From an uncultured Actinomycetes bacterium (GTDB lineage: Bacteria; Actinomycetota; Actinomycetes; Mycobacteriales; Mycobacteriaceae), in assembly GCA_903911165.1 (NCBI GenBank), contig CAIWCQ010000350.1, positions 1-6,168 on the forward strand: a stretch of 6,168 bases of DNA. The letters run 5' to 3'. Position numbers and translations under genes: made by a program. Positions 1-6,168 of the stretch are shown here, in pieces. Below the pieces are notes generated by a model. That model worked only from the letters and a program-made list of their open reading frames with translations, was not told the DNA's origin and did no database searches. Each line of letters opens with the position of its first letter. The first letter of the stretch is position 1.

Positions 1-749
<749 letters not shown>

Positions 750-762
750 GTCCCTCTCACGG

Positions 763-807
763 AAAAGCCCGGCTCGCCCTGCAAAGGACAAGCGAGCCGG
801 GCTTTTT
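763..807 (+). terminator. Intrinsic terminator of groEL2
   Basis: A perfect 15-bp stem pairs 763-777 (AAAAGCCCGGCTCGC) with 792-806, around a 14-base loop at 778-791. The run TTTTT at 803-807 ends the structure. It begins 13 bases after the groEL2 stop. Because the left arm starts with AAAA, the hairpin could also act on transcripts arriving from the opposite strand, where the DUF559 gene ends at 900. Confidence 0.93.
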
Positions 808-846
808 CGTGTCCCCAGGCCCTCCCCTCCGTCGGCCTCCGCTCGG

Positions 847-902
847 CGACTGTGCGGTTTCGTGCGTGACACGCCGCCGGTCCGAAAAAATCCGCACACT
901 CA
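847..902 (-). repeat. Palindromic repeat, copy A (partly degenerate)
   Basis: Read on the minus strand, this block aligns with copy B at 1786-1841 with no gaps, at 43 of 56 positions. The best part, 847-876, matches at 27 of 30. It is itself a dyad: TGTGCGG at 851-857 pairs with CCGCACA at 892-898, flanked by further pairs with two mismatches. Its right arm covers the stop codon of the DUF559 gene (900-902). There is no U-tract after the stem on the minus strand, so it is not a standard intrinsic terminator. It may be a REP-like or MITE-like element. Confidence 0.75.
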
Positions 903-1748
903 TCCTGAACCGAGGGCTGCGCGGACACGGGCGATGATCACCGCCGGCGTGCGAAGCATGTCACTGCTGACCCGAATGATTCGCCAGCCCAGTGACTCGA
1001 GGTCACTGAGTCGTTCGATGTCGCGTCTGCGTTGTCGTGCATCCGTCCAGTGCTGGGCGCCGTCGAACTCCACGCCCACGCGGCGGTCCCGCCATCCCAT
1101 ATCGAGGTACGCCATCGCGAAACCGAACTCGTCAGCGACGCGAATTTGAGTCTCTGGAGCAGGTAGGCCCGCCCTCACCAACGTCAGTCTGGTCAGCGAC
1201 TCATAGGGGGATTCCGCACCACCGTCGACGAGTGCCAGTGTCCTACGAAGCGTCGGGAGTCCGCGGACCCCGGGGTGGACGGCGATGACGTCTTCAATGT
1301 CGACGACTTTCAGGTTCGTCGCATTCATCAACGCGTCGAGTCGTTGAACGCTCGCGGTGAGCGGTAGCCGCCGACCTACGTCGAACGCGGTTCGGGCAGC
1401 GGTTGTCACCAACATGCCGTCGAGTTCAATTGCCTCGCCGGGGAGAAGCGAGTCACTGTGAACGGTCAGCATCGCGGGTGCGCGTCGATTCACGTGCACG
1501 AGTTCGGCGGGCACGGTCGGTTCGACCCATTTCGAGCCAAGCATGGCTGACGCCGACAGGCCCGCGACTATGCCCTGCCGGCGTGACCAGAGCCAGCCGG
1601 CACGGGCCCGCTGAATCGGCGATAGCTCCACCGCTCGCGGCGCGTATACGCCGGGGTACACCGCTGTGTAGAACTTCCGTAGCTGGCGCGCTGACAACGC
1701 GCCCGCCTCGACCGCCTCTGCACCTCGGAAGGGCCAGCCATCGTCCAC
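900..1748 (-). CDS. AbiEi-like / DUF559 (PD-(D/E)XK nuclease-fold) protein
   Basis: 282 residues from a GTG at 1746-1748. Residues about 1-125 resemble the AbiEi-type antitoxin region: a start of the MDDGWPF type, a winged-helix-like stretch (SARQLRKFYTAVYPGVYAPR, 19-38) and VTTAARTAFDVGRR at 114-127. Residues about 178-275 form a DUF559/Vsr-like nuclease-fold domain: Glu183 in SPYESL, Asp216 in AYLDMGW, then VEFDGAQHW with Glu227, Asp229 and His233, and a closing WRIIRVSSDML strand-helix. The candidate acidic residues are all present, so the fold could be active; its substrate is unknown. No clear Shine-Dalgarno precedes the GTG, but the N-terminus fits the family and no other start lies close upstream. 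I recall many paralogues of this architecture in mycobacteria, with no established role; links to defence or toxin-antitoxin systems rest on domain similarity only. Inverted copies of one palindromic repeat flank the gene, and its stop codon lies in copy A. Confidence 0.85.
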   Translation of the reverse strand: MDDGWPFRGAEAVEAGALSARQLRKFYTAVYPGVYAPRAVELSPIQRARAGWLWSRRQGIVAGLSASAMLGSKWVEPTVPAELVHVNRRAPAMLTVHSDSLLPGEAIELDGMLVTTAARTAFDVGRRLPLTASVQRLDALMNATNLKVVDIEDVIAVHPGVRGLPTLRRTLALVDGGAESPYESLTRLTLVRAGLPAPETQIRVADEFGFAMAYLDMGWRDRRVGVEFDGAQHWTDARQRRRDIERLSDLESLGWRIIRVSSDMLRTPAVIIARVRAALGSG

Positions 1749-1785
1749 AGGCGGAGGTTGCCATCGGGCACCGACGCTGCCCAGT

Positions 1786-1841
1786 CGACTGTGCGGTTTT
1801 CTACACAGCCTCGGCGTGTCCCGCGCGAAACCGCACGGTCG
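1786..1841 (+). repeat. Palindromic repeat, copy B (intact)
   Basis: A 15-base arm at 1786-1800 (CGACTGTGCGGTTTT) pairs with 1827-1841 (GAAACCGCACGGTCG): 13 Watson-Crick pairs and 2 G-T pairs, around a 26-base loop. The loop contains ACAC and GTGT that could pair further. It lies between the amidohydrolase stop (1878) and the DUF559 start (1748), so it is upstream of the latter. It is inverted relative to copy A. No T-run follows on either strand. It could form a cruciform in DNA or a hairpin in RNA from either direction. Confidence 0.8.
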
Positions 1842-1877
1842 GCGACGGGAGTGGGGGTGAGTGAGGTGCCGGACCGA

Positions 1878-3599
1878 CTAGGCGACCGGCGCCGCCTGCC
1901 GCCCGCGGATGAGACGTCCCGGCCGGGCCGATGTCGGCACACCGTCGGTGGCGATCACCTCTCCGGAGACGATGGTCGCGACGTAGCCGTCGGCGGTCTG
2001 GTCGAGACGGCGGCCGCCGGCCGGCAGATCGTGGGTGATCACCGGCTTGTGCAGGGTCAGGCCGGCGTGGTCGATGACGTTGAGGTCGGCCTTGTAGCCG
2101 ACTGCGATTCGCCCGCGGTCGGCGAGTCCGGCCACCCGCGCCGGCACCGAGGTCAGCAGCCGTACCGCTTCGGCCACGCTCAGCCGGCCAGTGGGCCGGT
2201 CGCGAGCCCAGTGCGCCAGCACGAACGTGGGGTAGCTCGCGTCGCAGATCATCCCGTAGTGCGCGCCGCCGTCGCCCAGGCCCAGAACCACATCGTCGCG
2301 ACGGATCAACTTCCCGACCGTATCCAACGAGTTGTTCTCGAAGTTGGCCAACGCCACCAGCATCATCGCCCGACCGTCATCGTCGAGGAGCCGGTCGTAA
2401 GCCTCGTCCAGTGGGCTCACACCGCGTGCTTCAGCCCGGGCCAGGATGCTGTCCTGAGCGGCCGGCTCGTAATTCGCCGGTTCGGTGAAGGGGAACATCC
2501 ACTCCCACGCCTGCGCGAAGTACATGAAGGGGTGTCCCTCGCCCGGCTTGTCGGCCAGGATGCGCGCCCGCACCTCTGGCTTGCGCATCTGCGCCACCCG
2601 CTGATCCAGTGGCAGATCCGCGATCTCCTGATAGCTCGGGTACAGCGCGAACGGGTTGGCCGTCAGTTCCAGGCCGATCACCAGGCCGATCGGCCGGGCG
2701 AAAACCTGCGCGGTGATCTCCGCGCCGGCGGCATTGAACTTCTCGATCAGGTTCACCGCACCGGGCCAGATCGGATCGCCCGAGTTGCCGGTCGTCAGGG
2801 TGAAGGTGACGGGCACGTGTGCGTCGCTCGCGGCCTCGAACACCTGCTGCAGGACGCGCTCGTAACCACCGGCCGGTATATCCGGGATGAACTGCAGCAG
2901 GCCGCCACCGGCGTCGGCAACGCCGCCGACGATCGCCGCGATCTCAGCGTAAGCGGCGTCGTAGCTCGGGATGGGTGCGCCGCTACCGGTCTTGTGGAAA
3001 GCGAATCGCGATGACGAAACACCCAGCGCCCCAACCTCAATCGCTTCGGCCGCAAGCTTACGCATCAGCGCCAGATCCTCTGTCGTAGCAGGTTCGCAGT
3101 CCGCTCCGCGCTTGCCCATCACGTACACCCGCAGCGGCGAGTGCGGGAGATAGGCCGCGATGTCGATATCGCGGTGCCTGGAATCCAGGGCGTCGAGATA
3201 TTGCGGGAACGTCTCCCAGTCCCACGGCAGTCCGTCGGTCATCACCACGCCGGGAATGTCCTCCACCCCGGCCATCACATCGACGAGTACCTCGTGATCC
3301 TCGGCGCGGCACGGCGCGAAGCCGACACCGCAGTTGCCCATCAACGCGGTGGTCACTCCGTGCGACGACGACGGCGACATCCGTTCCGACCAGATCGCCT
3401 GGCCGTCGTAATGGGTGTGCAGGTCGACGAATCCCGGCGTGACGAGCAATCCGGTGGCGTCGATCTCGCGGGTGCCGGTTGTGTCCACGGTTCCCACCGC
3501 GACGATGACGCCGCCAGACACCGCGACATCGCCCCGGTACGGTTCACCGCCCAAGCCGTCGACGACGGTACCGTTGCGGACGACGAGGTCGTAGCTCAT
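1878..3599 (-). CDS. Amidohydrolase family protein, divergent D-aminoacylase type
   Basis: 573 residues, ATG at 3597-3599, stop TAG. It has the usual amidohydrolase layout: a small N-terminal beta-sandwich strand set (SYDLVVRNGTVVDGLGG), then a TIM barrel with the metal motif HTHYDGQ at 61-67, Cys90 in GNCGVGF (the metal-ligand Cys of D-aminoacylases), Asp443 in LGLGDGGAHYG (the catalytic-Asp position), and the sandwich closing with GRIAVGYKADLNVID at 497-510. The two barrel histidines that hold the tight zinc in classical D-aminoacylase appear replaced: the THMR site by QFIP (236-239) and the SHHK site by TLTT (267-270). The protein therefore probably belongs to the actinobacterial branch annotated as N-acyl-D-amino-acid deacylase-like, and its true substrate is unknown. 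No signal peptide is visible, so it is probably cytosolic. It is transcribed divergently from the PAP2-like gene, and a leaderless promoter is likely. Confidence 0.9.
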   Translation of the reverse strand: MSYDLVVRNGTVVDGLGGEPYRGDVAVSGGVIVAVGTVDTTGTREIDATGLLVTPGFVDLHTHYDGQAIWSERMSPSSSHGVTTALMGNCGVGFAPCRAEDHEVLVDVMAGVEDIPGVVMTDGLPWDWETFPQYLDALDSRHRDIDIAAYLPHSPLRVYVMGKRGADCEPATTEDLALMRKLAAEAIEVGALGVSSSRFAFHKTGSGAPIPSYDAAYAEIAAIVGGVADAGGGLLQFIPDIPAGGYERVLQQVFEAASDAHVPVTFTLTTGNSGDPIWPGAVNLIEKFNAAGAEITAQVFARPIGLVIGLELTANPFALYPSYQEIADLPLDQRVAQMRKPEVRARILADKPGEGHPFMYFAQAWEWMFPFTEPANYEPAAQDSILARAEARGVSPLDEAYDRLLDDDGRAMMLVALANFENNSLDTVGKLIRRDDVVLGLGDGGAHYGMICDASYPTFVLAHWARDRPTGRLSVAEAVRLLTSVPARVAGLADRGRIAVGYKADLNVIDHAGLTLHKPVITHDLPAGGRRLDQTADGYVATIVSGEVIATDGVPTSARPGRLIRGRQAAPVA

Positions 3600-3605
3600 A
3601 GGAGC

Positions 3606-3611
3606 AGGTTA
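3606..3611 (-). promoter_or_regulatory. Probable -10 element, leaderless promoter of the amidohydrolase gene
   Basis: On the minus strand TAACCT fits the mycobacterial TANNNT -10 pattern. It is followed by exactly six bases (GCTCCT) and then the ATG. That spacing puts the transcription start on the A of the ATG, giving a leaderless mRNA, which is common in mycobacteria. It also explains why no Shine-Dalgarno precedes this start. No -35 was assigned. Confidence 0.5.
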
Positions 3612-3633
3612 CGTCGCGAGAGTGGACGACGCC

Positions 3634-3639
3634 GGAGGG
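3634..3639 (+). promoter_or_regulatory. Shine-Dalgarno-like GGAGGG before the PAP2-like gene
   Basis: GGAGGG is a strong ribosome-binding match, yet no ATG, GTG or TTG follows at normal distance in the gene's frame. The in-frame codon at the right spacing is CTG (3648-3650), while TTG (3663) is 23 bases away. It also sits inside a short GTG-led reading frame (3622-3651), so it may be coding remnant rather than a functional site. Confidence 0.3.
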
Positions 3640-3662
3640 ATCGCAAGCTGATCGACAAAACC

Positions 3663-4193
3663 TTGCTGGGGTGGCCCTTCGTCGGGATGCCGTTGATGGT
3701 GCTGCTCGGCCTGGGTGTCCGCGAGGGCGCGGCCCCGCTGAACGGATGGGCACCGCAGGTCGCGGGCCCGCCGCCGCAGTGGCTGCTGCTGTTCAGCGAT
3801 CCGCGCACCGCCAACGCCATGCTGATCGCAGCGGCGGGTGCTGCGCTGTACCGGCGACTGTGGGCCGCGCTACCGATGATCCTGGTCATCCCCGTGGTGT
3901 CGATCGCGGCCACGGCTGGTCTACAGAAGTTGTTCGGAGCGTCGCCGGGCCAGGGGCCGGCGTATCCGAGCAGTCAGACCACGCTGATGGTCGTGGTGCT
4001 GGGGATGCTCGTGCTTGCCGTGGGTGTGCGTCGGTGGCTGACCGCCGCCGCGGTGGTCTTCGTGCTCCTTGGTATCGCGGGACAGTCCGTCGATCTGGAT
4101 AACCTCGCCGATTCGCTGGGCGCGCTGCTGCTGGGCACATCCCTGGTGGCGGTCGCGGCGTCGATCCTGCGCAAGCTCCGCTTTCGCCTATAA
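3663..4193 (+). CDS. PAP2-like integral membrane protein lacking the catalytic motifs
   Basis: About 176 residues from TTG 3663, with stop TAA at 4191-4193. Six hydrophobic segments are visible (about 4-19, 50-63, 68-87, 106-122, 125-142, 151-169). The layout matches mycobacterial phosphatidic-acid-phosphatase (PAP2) superfamily proteins: a conserved WLLLFSDP region, YPSxxTT before helix 4, and a GQ...DSLGALLLGT ending. The catalytic sites are changed. The expected PSGH reads PSSQ (102-105), the His of the last motif (family pattern GQGVTYHYFTD) is Asp146 in GQSVDLDNLAD, and the Arg/Lys-rich first motif after Lys89 is FGASPGQG. It is therefore probably not a phosphatase; a structural, binding or relic role is open. 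The start is unsure. ATG 3687 would cut helix 1. CTG 3648 is best placed for GGAGGG. A GTG at 3622 would fit (VDDA-RRDRKLID) if one base were restored near 3633. Confidence 0.75.
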   Translation: MLGWPFVGMPLMVLLGLGVREGAAPLNGWAPQVAGPPPQWLLLFSDPRTANAMLIAAAGAALYRRLWAALPMILVIPVVSIAATAGLQKLFGASPGQGPAYPSSQTTLMVVVLGMLVLAVGVRRWLTAAAVVFVLLGIAGQSVDLDNLADSLGALLLGTSLVAVAASILRKLRFRL

Positions 4194-4213
4194 ACCGTAC
4201 GTTCACCTTTTGG

Positions 4214-4240
4214 TAACCCCCGCGTCGCCCTGGGTGGTTA
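4214..4240. promoter_or_regulatory. Imperfect inverted repeat upstream of ppk2
   Basis: TAACCCCC (4214-4221) pairs with GGGTGGTTA (4232-4240): eight pairs with one bulged T, around a 10-base loop. It lies between the PAP2-like stop and the ppk2 start, and its right arm touches the proposed -10. It could be an operator or a weak terminator for the upstream gene; only a short T-run (TTT at 4243-4245) follows. Confidence 0.3.
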
Positions 4241-4244
4241 GCTT
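4239..4244 (+). promoter_or_regulatory. Probable -10 element, leaderless promoter of ppk2
   Basis: TAGCTT fits TANNNT and is followed by six bases (TCCCGC), then the GTG start at 4251. The transcription start would fall on the G of the start codon, giving a leaderless mRNA. No Shine-Dalgarno is present before the GTG, which agrees with this. No convincing -35 at 16-19 bases was found. Confidence 0.5.
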
Positions 4245-4250
4245 TCCCGC

Positions 4251-5108
4251 GTGACTACACAGTTCGAGAATTACACCGTCTTTGACGACGACGATGACGA
4301 CCCGGTACTGATCGACCCCGCCGGCGCCGCCGTCGATACCTGGCGGGAGAACTACCCCTACGACCATCGGATGTCCCGCGATGAGTACGAGGAGCAGAAG
4401 CGACTCCTGCAGATCGAACTGCTGAAGCTGCAGAAGTGGTCGCAGCGCAACGACCACCGCCACGTGATCGTTTTCGAGGGCCGTGACGCCGCGGGCAAGG
4501 GCGGCACCATCAAACGCTTCATGGAGCATCTGAATCCGCGCGGCGCGCGCGTAGTCGCCCTGGAGAAGCCGACCGAAAAGGAACGCACCCAGTGGTATTT
4601 CCAGCGCTACGTCAACCACCTTCCCGCTGCCGGGGAGCTCGTGCTCTTTGACCGGTCCTGGTACAACCGCGCGGGCGTTGAACGCGTCATGGGCTACTGC
4701 ACCGGCAAGCAGCATGCCGAGTTCATCAGGCAGGCACCCCTTTTCGAACAGATGCTGGTCAACGACGGCATCAGCCTGACGAAACTCTGGTTCTCGGTGT
4801 CGGTGTCCGAGCAGCGCACTCGCTTTGCCATCCGGCACGTCGATCCGGTTCGGCAGTGGAAACTCTCACCGACCGACCTGGCATCGCTGGACAAGTGGGA
4901 CGACTACACCGCGGCCAAAGAGGACATGTTCACCTGGACCGACACCGAGGTCGCCCCGTGGACGGTGATCAAGAGCAACGACAAGAAGCGCGCCCGCATC
5001 AATGCGATGCGTCACGTGCTGGGTAAGTTCAACTACGACAACAAGGATCACGAGGTGGTCGGTGTGGCCGATCCCATGATCGTCGGCCGCGCCCACTCGT
5101 CGGACTAA
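4251..5108 (+). CDS. ppk2: Polyphosphate kinase 2 (PPK2 family)
   Basis: 285 residues, GTG start. PPK2 enzymes move phosphate between polyphosphate and nucleotides; in mycobacteria the reported direction is mainly nucleoside-triphosphate formation from polyphosphate. All family motifs are present: Walker A FEGRDAAGKGG at 75-85 with Lys83, Walker B LVLFDRSWYNRAGVE at 130-144 with Asp134, and the lid region DPVRQWKLSPTDL at 198-210. The conserved KPTEKERTQWYFQRY (106-120), WDDYTAAKEDM (216-226) and PWTVIKSNDKKRARIN (236-251) also match. This is the one-domain PPK2 form, near the usual 270-300 residues. Oddities are a run of six Asp at 12-17 in a poorly conserved N-terminal extension and a short C-terminal tail after residue 260. 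It is a soluble cytosolic protein. The gene meets the S9 peptidase gene tail to tail with overlapping stop codons. The start is supported by the TANNNT-N6-GTG arrangement, and homology begins well inside it. Confidence 0.96.
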   Translation: MTTQFENYTVFDDDDDDPVLIDPAGAAVDTWRENYPYDHRMSRDEYEEQKRLLQIELLKLQKWSQRNDHRHVIVFEGRDAAGKGGTIKRFMEHLNPRGARVVALEKPTEKERTQWYFQRYVNHLPAAGELVLFDRSWYNRAGVERVMGYCTGKQHAEFIRQAPLFEQMLVNDGISLTKLWFSVSVSEQRTRFAIRHVDPVRQWKLSPTDLASLDKWDDYTAAKEDMFTWTDTEVAPWTVIKSNDKKRARINAMRHVLGKFNYDNKDHEVVGVADPMIVGRAHSSD

Positions 5109-6168
5109 CCGAGGACCTGCTGCAGGAACGAGTAGCACAGCGCTGACTTAAAGGCGCTCTGGGCGTTGTCGGCGGCCCCGGCGTGGCCGCCCTCGATGTT
5201 CTCGTAGTACCAGACCGGCTGCCCTGCCTCCTCGAGTGCGGCGGTCATTTTCCGGGCATGGCCGGGGTGGACGCGGTCGTCCCGGGTCGAGGTGGTGATC
5301 AGCATCGGTGGATACCGCCGCTCGGCGACGATGTTTTGGTAGGGCGAGTACTCGGAGATGAATTCCCAATCTGCCGGGTTGTCCGGATCGCCGTACTCCG
5401 CGACCCAGGAGGCCCCCGCCAGTAGCAGGTGAAATCGCTTCATGTCCAGCAGGGGAACCTGGCACACCAGGGCCCCGAACAACTCCGGGTACTTGGTCGC
5501 CATGATGCCCATCAGCAGGCCGCCGTTGCTGCCGCCCTGCGCACCGAGATGTGCGACGTCCGTGATTCCCCGGGCGACCAGGTCGGCGGCGACGGCGGCG
5601 AAATCCTCGGCGACCCGGTGCCGACCCTCCCTCATCGCCTGGTTGTGCCAGCCCGGACCGTACTCCCCGCCGCCGCGGATGTTCGCCAGCACGTAGGTGC
5701 CGCCGCGGGCGAGCCACAGTCGGCCCAGCAGCCCGTCGTAGCCGGGCGTGCGGGACACCTCGAAGCCTCCGTATCCGCCGAGCAGGGTCGGGCCCTCGCG
5801 TTGCGAATCAGCCTGCCCCACAACGAAATAGGGCACTGAAGTGCCATCGGCGGATGTCGCGAAGTGCTGGGATACGGTCATCTCGGCCGAGTCGAAGAAC
5901 GCGGGTGCCCGCTTGATCTCGGTCAATTCGTCGCCCGCACTGCCGTGCAGCAGGCGGGAGGGGGTCAGGAATCCACTGGAGTCCAGAAAGATCTCGTCGC
6001 CGGTGGAGTCGGCGGCGACGATCACCGTGCTGGCGAAGGCCTCGGCGTCGCCGACTCCCCGTACCGCTTCGCGATGCCACGTCCCGGGTGTGACGACTTC
6101 GGTTTTGCTGGCCACGTCGGTCAGCGTGACCAGCACCAACCGGTCGCGTGTCCATGCGTACTGATGCA
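5105..6168 (-). CDS. Prolyl oligopeptidase family serine peptidase (S9), C-terminal part
   Basis: The frame is open to the window edge, so the N-terminal beta-propeller blades and the start lie outside; about 354 codons are visible. Counting from the TTG codon at 6137-6139 as residue 1, residues 1 to about 75 are the last propeller strands (LVLVTLTDV..., then SGFLTPSRLL). The rest is the alpha/beta-hydrolase domain: DGTSVPYFVV, GGYGGFEVS, RGGGEYGPGWHNQA, the nucleophile motif GAQGGSNGG with Ser204, CQVPLLDM, the charge-relay Asp in TRDDRVHPGHARK (287 or 288), and His319 in EGGHAGA. The triad is complete, so the enzyme should be active. The family cuts short peptides after proline; in mycobacteria the closest known type is the Rv0457c-like peptidase (recalled, not checked). 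No secretion signal can be judged because the N-terminus is missing. The gene converges on ppk2, sharing four bases at the stops, with no terminator between them. Confidence 0.95.
   Translation of the reverse strand, partial: HQYAWTRDRLVLVTLTDVASKTEVVTPGTWHREAVRGVGDAEAFASTVIVAADSTGDEIFLDSSGFLTPSRLLHGSAGDELTEIKRAPAFFDSAEMTVSQHFATSADGTSVPYFVVGQADSQREGPTLLGGYGGFEVSRTPGYDGLLGRLWLARGGTYVLANIRGGGEYGPGWHNQAMREGRHRVAEDFAAVAADLVARGITDVAHLGAQGGSNGGLLMGIMATKYPELFGALVCQVPLLDMKRFHLLLAGASWVAEYGDPDNPADWEFISEYSPYQNIVAERRYPPMLITTSTRDDRVHPGHARKMTAALEEAGQPVWYYENIEGGHAGAADNAQSAFKSALCYSFLQQVLG

Noticed and set aside
847..902. Reading copy A as an ordinary terminator for the DUF559 gene
   Set aside because: The stem has mismatches, it overlaps the stop codon and no U-run follows on that strand; similarity to copy B upstream of the gene argues for a repeat instead.
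990..1008. Inverted repeat CAGTGAC...GTCACTG
   Set aside because: It falls inside the DUF559 coding region (LSDLESLGW), has seven-base arms only, and is explained by codon content.
1758..3014. Long open frame (418 codons) on the plus strand
   Set aside because: It lies opposite the well-supported amidohydrolase gene; long antisense frames are normal in such GC-rich DNA, and its translation has no recognisable domain.
3141..3662. Extension of the PAP2-like frame upstream to an ATG at 3141
   Set aside because: The added residues are antisense to the amidohydrolase gene, low in hydrophobic content, and resemble no PAP2 N-terminus.
5148..5717. Minus-strand frame of 189 codons overlapping the S9 peptidase
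   Set aside because: Frame-shifted shadow of the peptidase, whose complete catalytic triad is in the other frame.

Overview
The window looks like chromosome of a non-tuberculous Mycobacterium or a close relative. It is GC-rich, codons favour G or C in the third position, and GTG starts occur. It carries a GroEL2 tail ending in the mycobacterial GGMGGMDF, a mycobacterial-style AbiEi/DUF559 protein, a PPK2 and an S9 peptidase. From memory, a groEL2...ppk2...prolyl-oligopeptidase neighbourhood resembles the groEL2 region of fast-growing mycobacteria; I could not check this.

Layout. (1) 1-749, plus: the 3' part of groEL2, broken by a frameshift near 366-377. Residues before the break look mitochondrial/proteobacterial in type, while those after it are plainly actinobacterial, so the gene is a mosaic or an assembly chimera. 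A strong intrinsic terminator follows at 763-807. (2) 847-1841: a gene on the minus strand for an AbiEi-like/DUF559 nuclease-fold protein. It is bracketed by two copies of a roughly 56-bp palindromic repeat in opposite orientation. (3) 1878-3599, minus: a divergent member of the D-aminoacylase/amidohydrolase-3 family with a probable leaderless promoter. (4) 3663-4193, plus, divergent from it: a six-helix PAP2-like membrane protein that has lost the family's catalytic residues. (5) 4251-5108, plus: PPK2, a polyphosphate-dependent nucleotide kinase, also probably leaderless. (6) 5105-6168, minus: the C-terminal part of a prolyl-oligopeptidase-type S9 peptidase, running off the window. It meets ppk2 tail to tail with interlocked stop codons.

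The genes do not form one pathway. They are mostly single transcription units facing different ways: a chaperone, a possible defence or selfish-type gene, an amidohydrolase, a membrane pseudoenzyme, polyphosphate metabolism and a peptidase. The most unusual items are the repeat-flanked DUF559 gene, the composite groEL with its out-of-register joint, and the PAP2 homologue without its active site.
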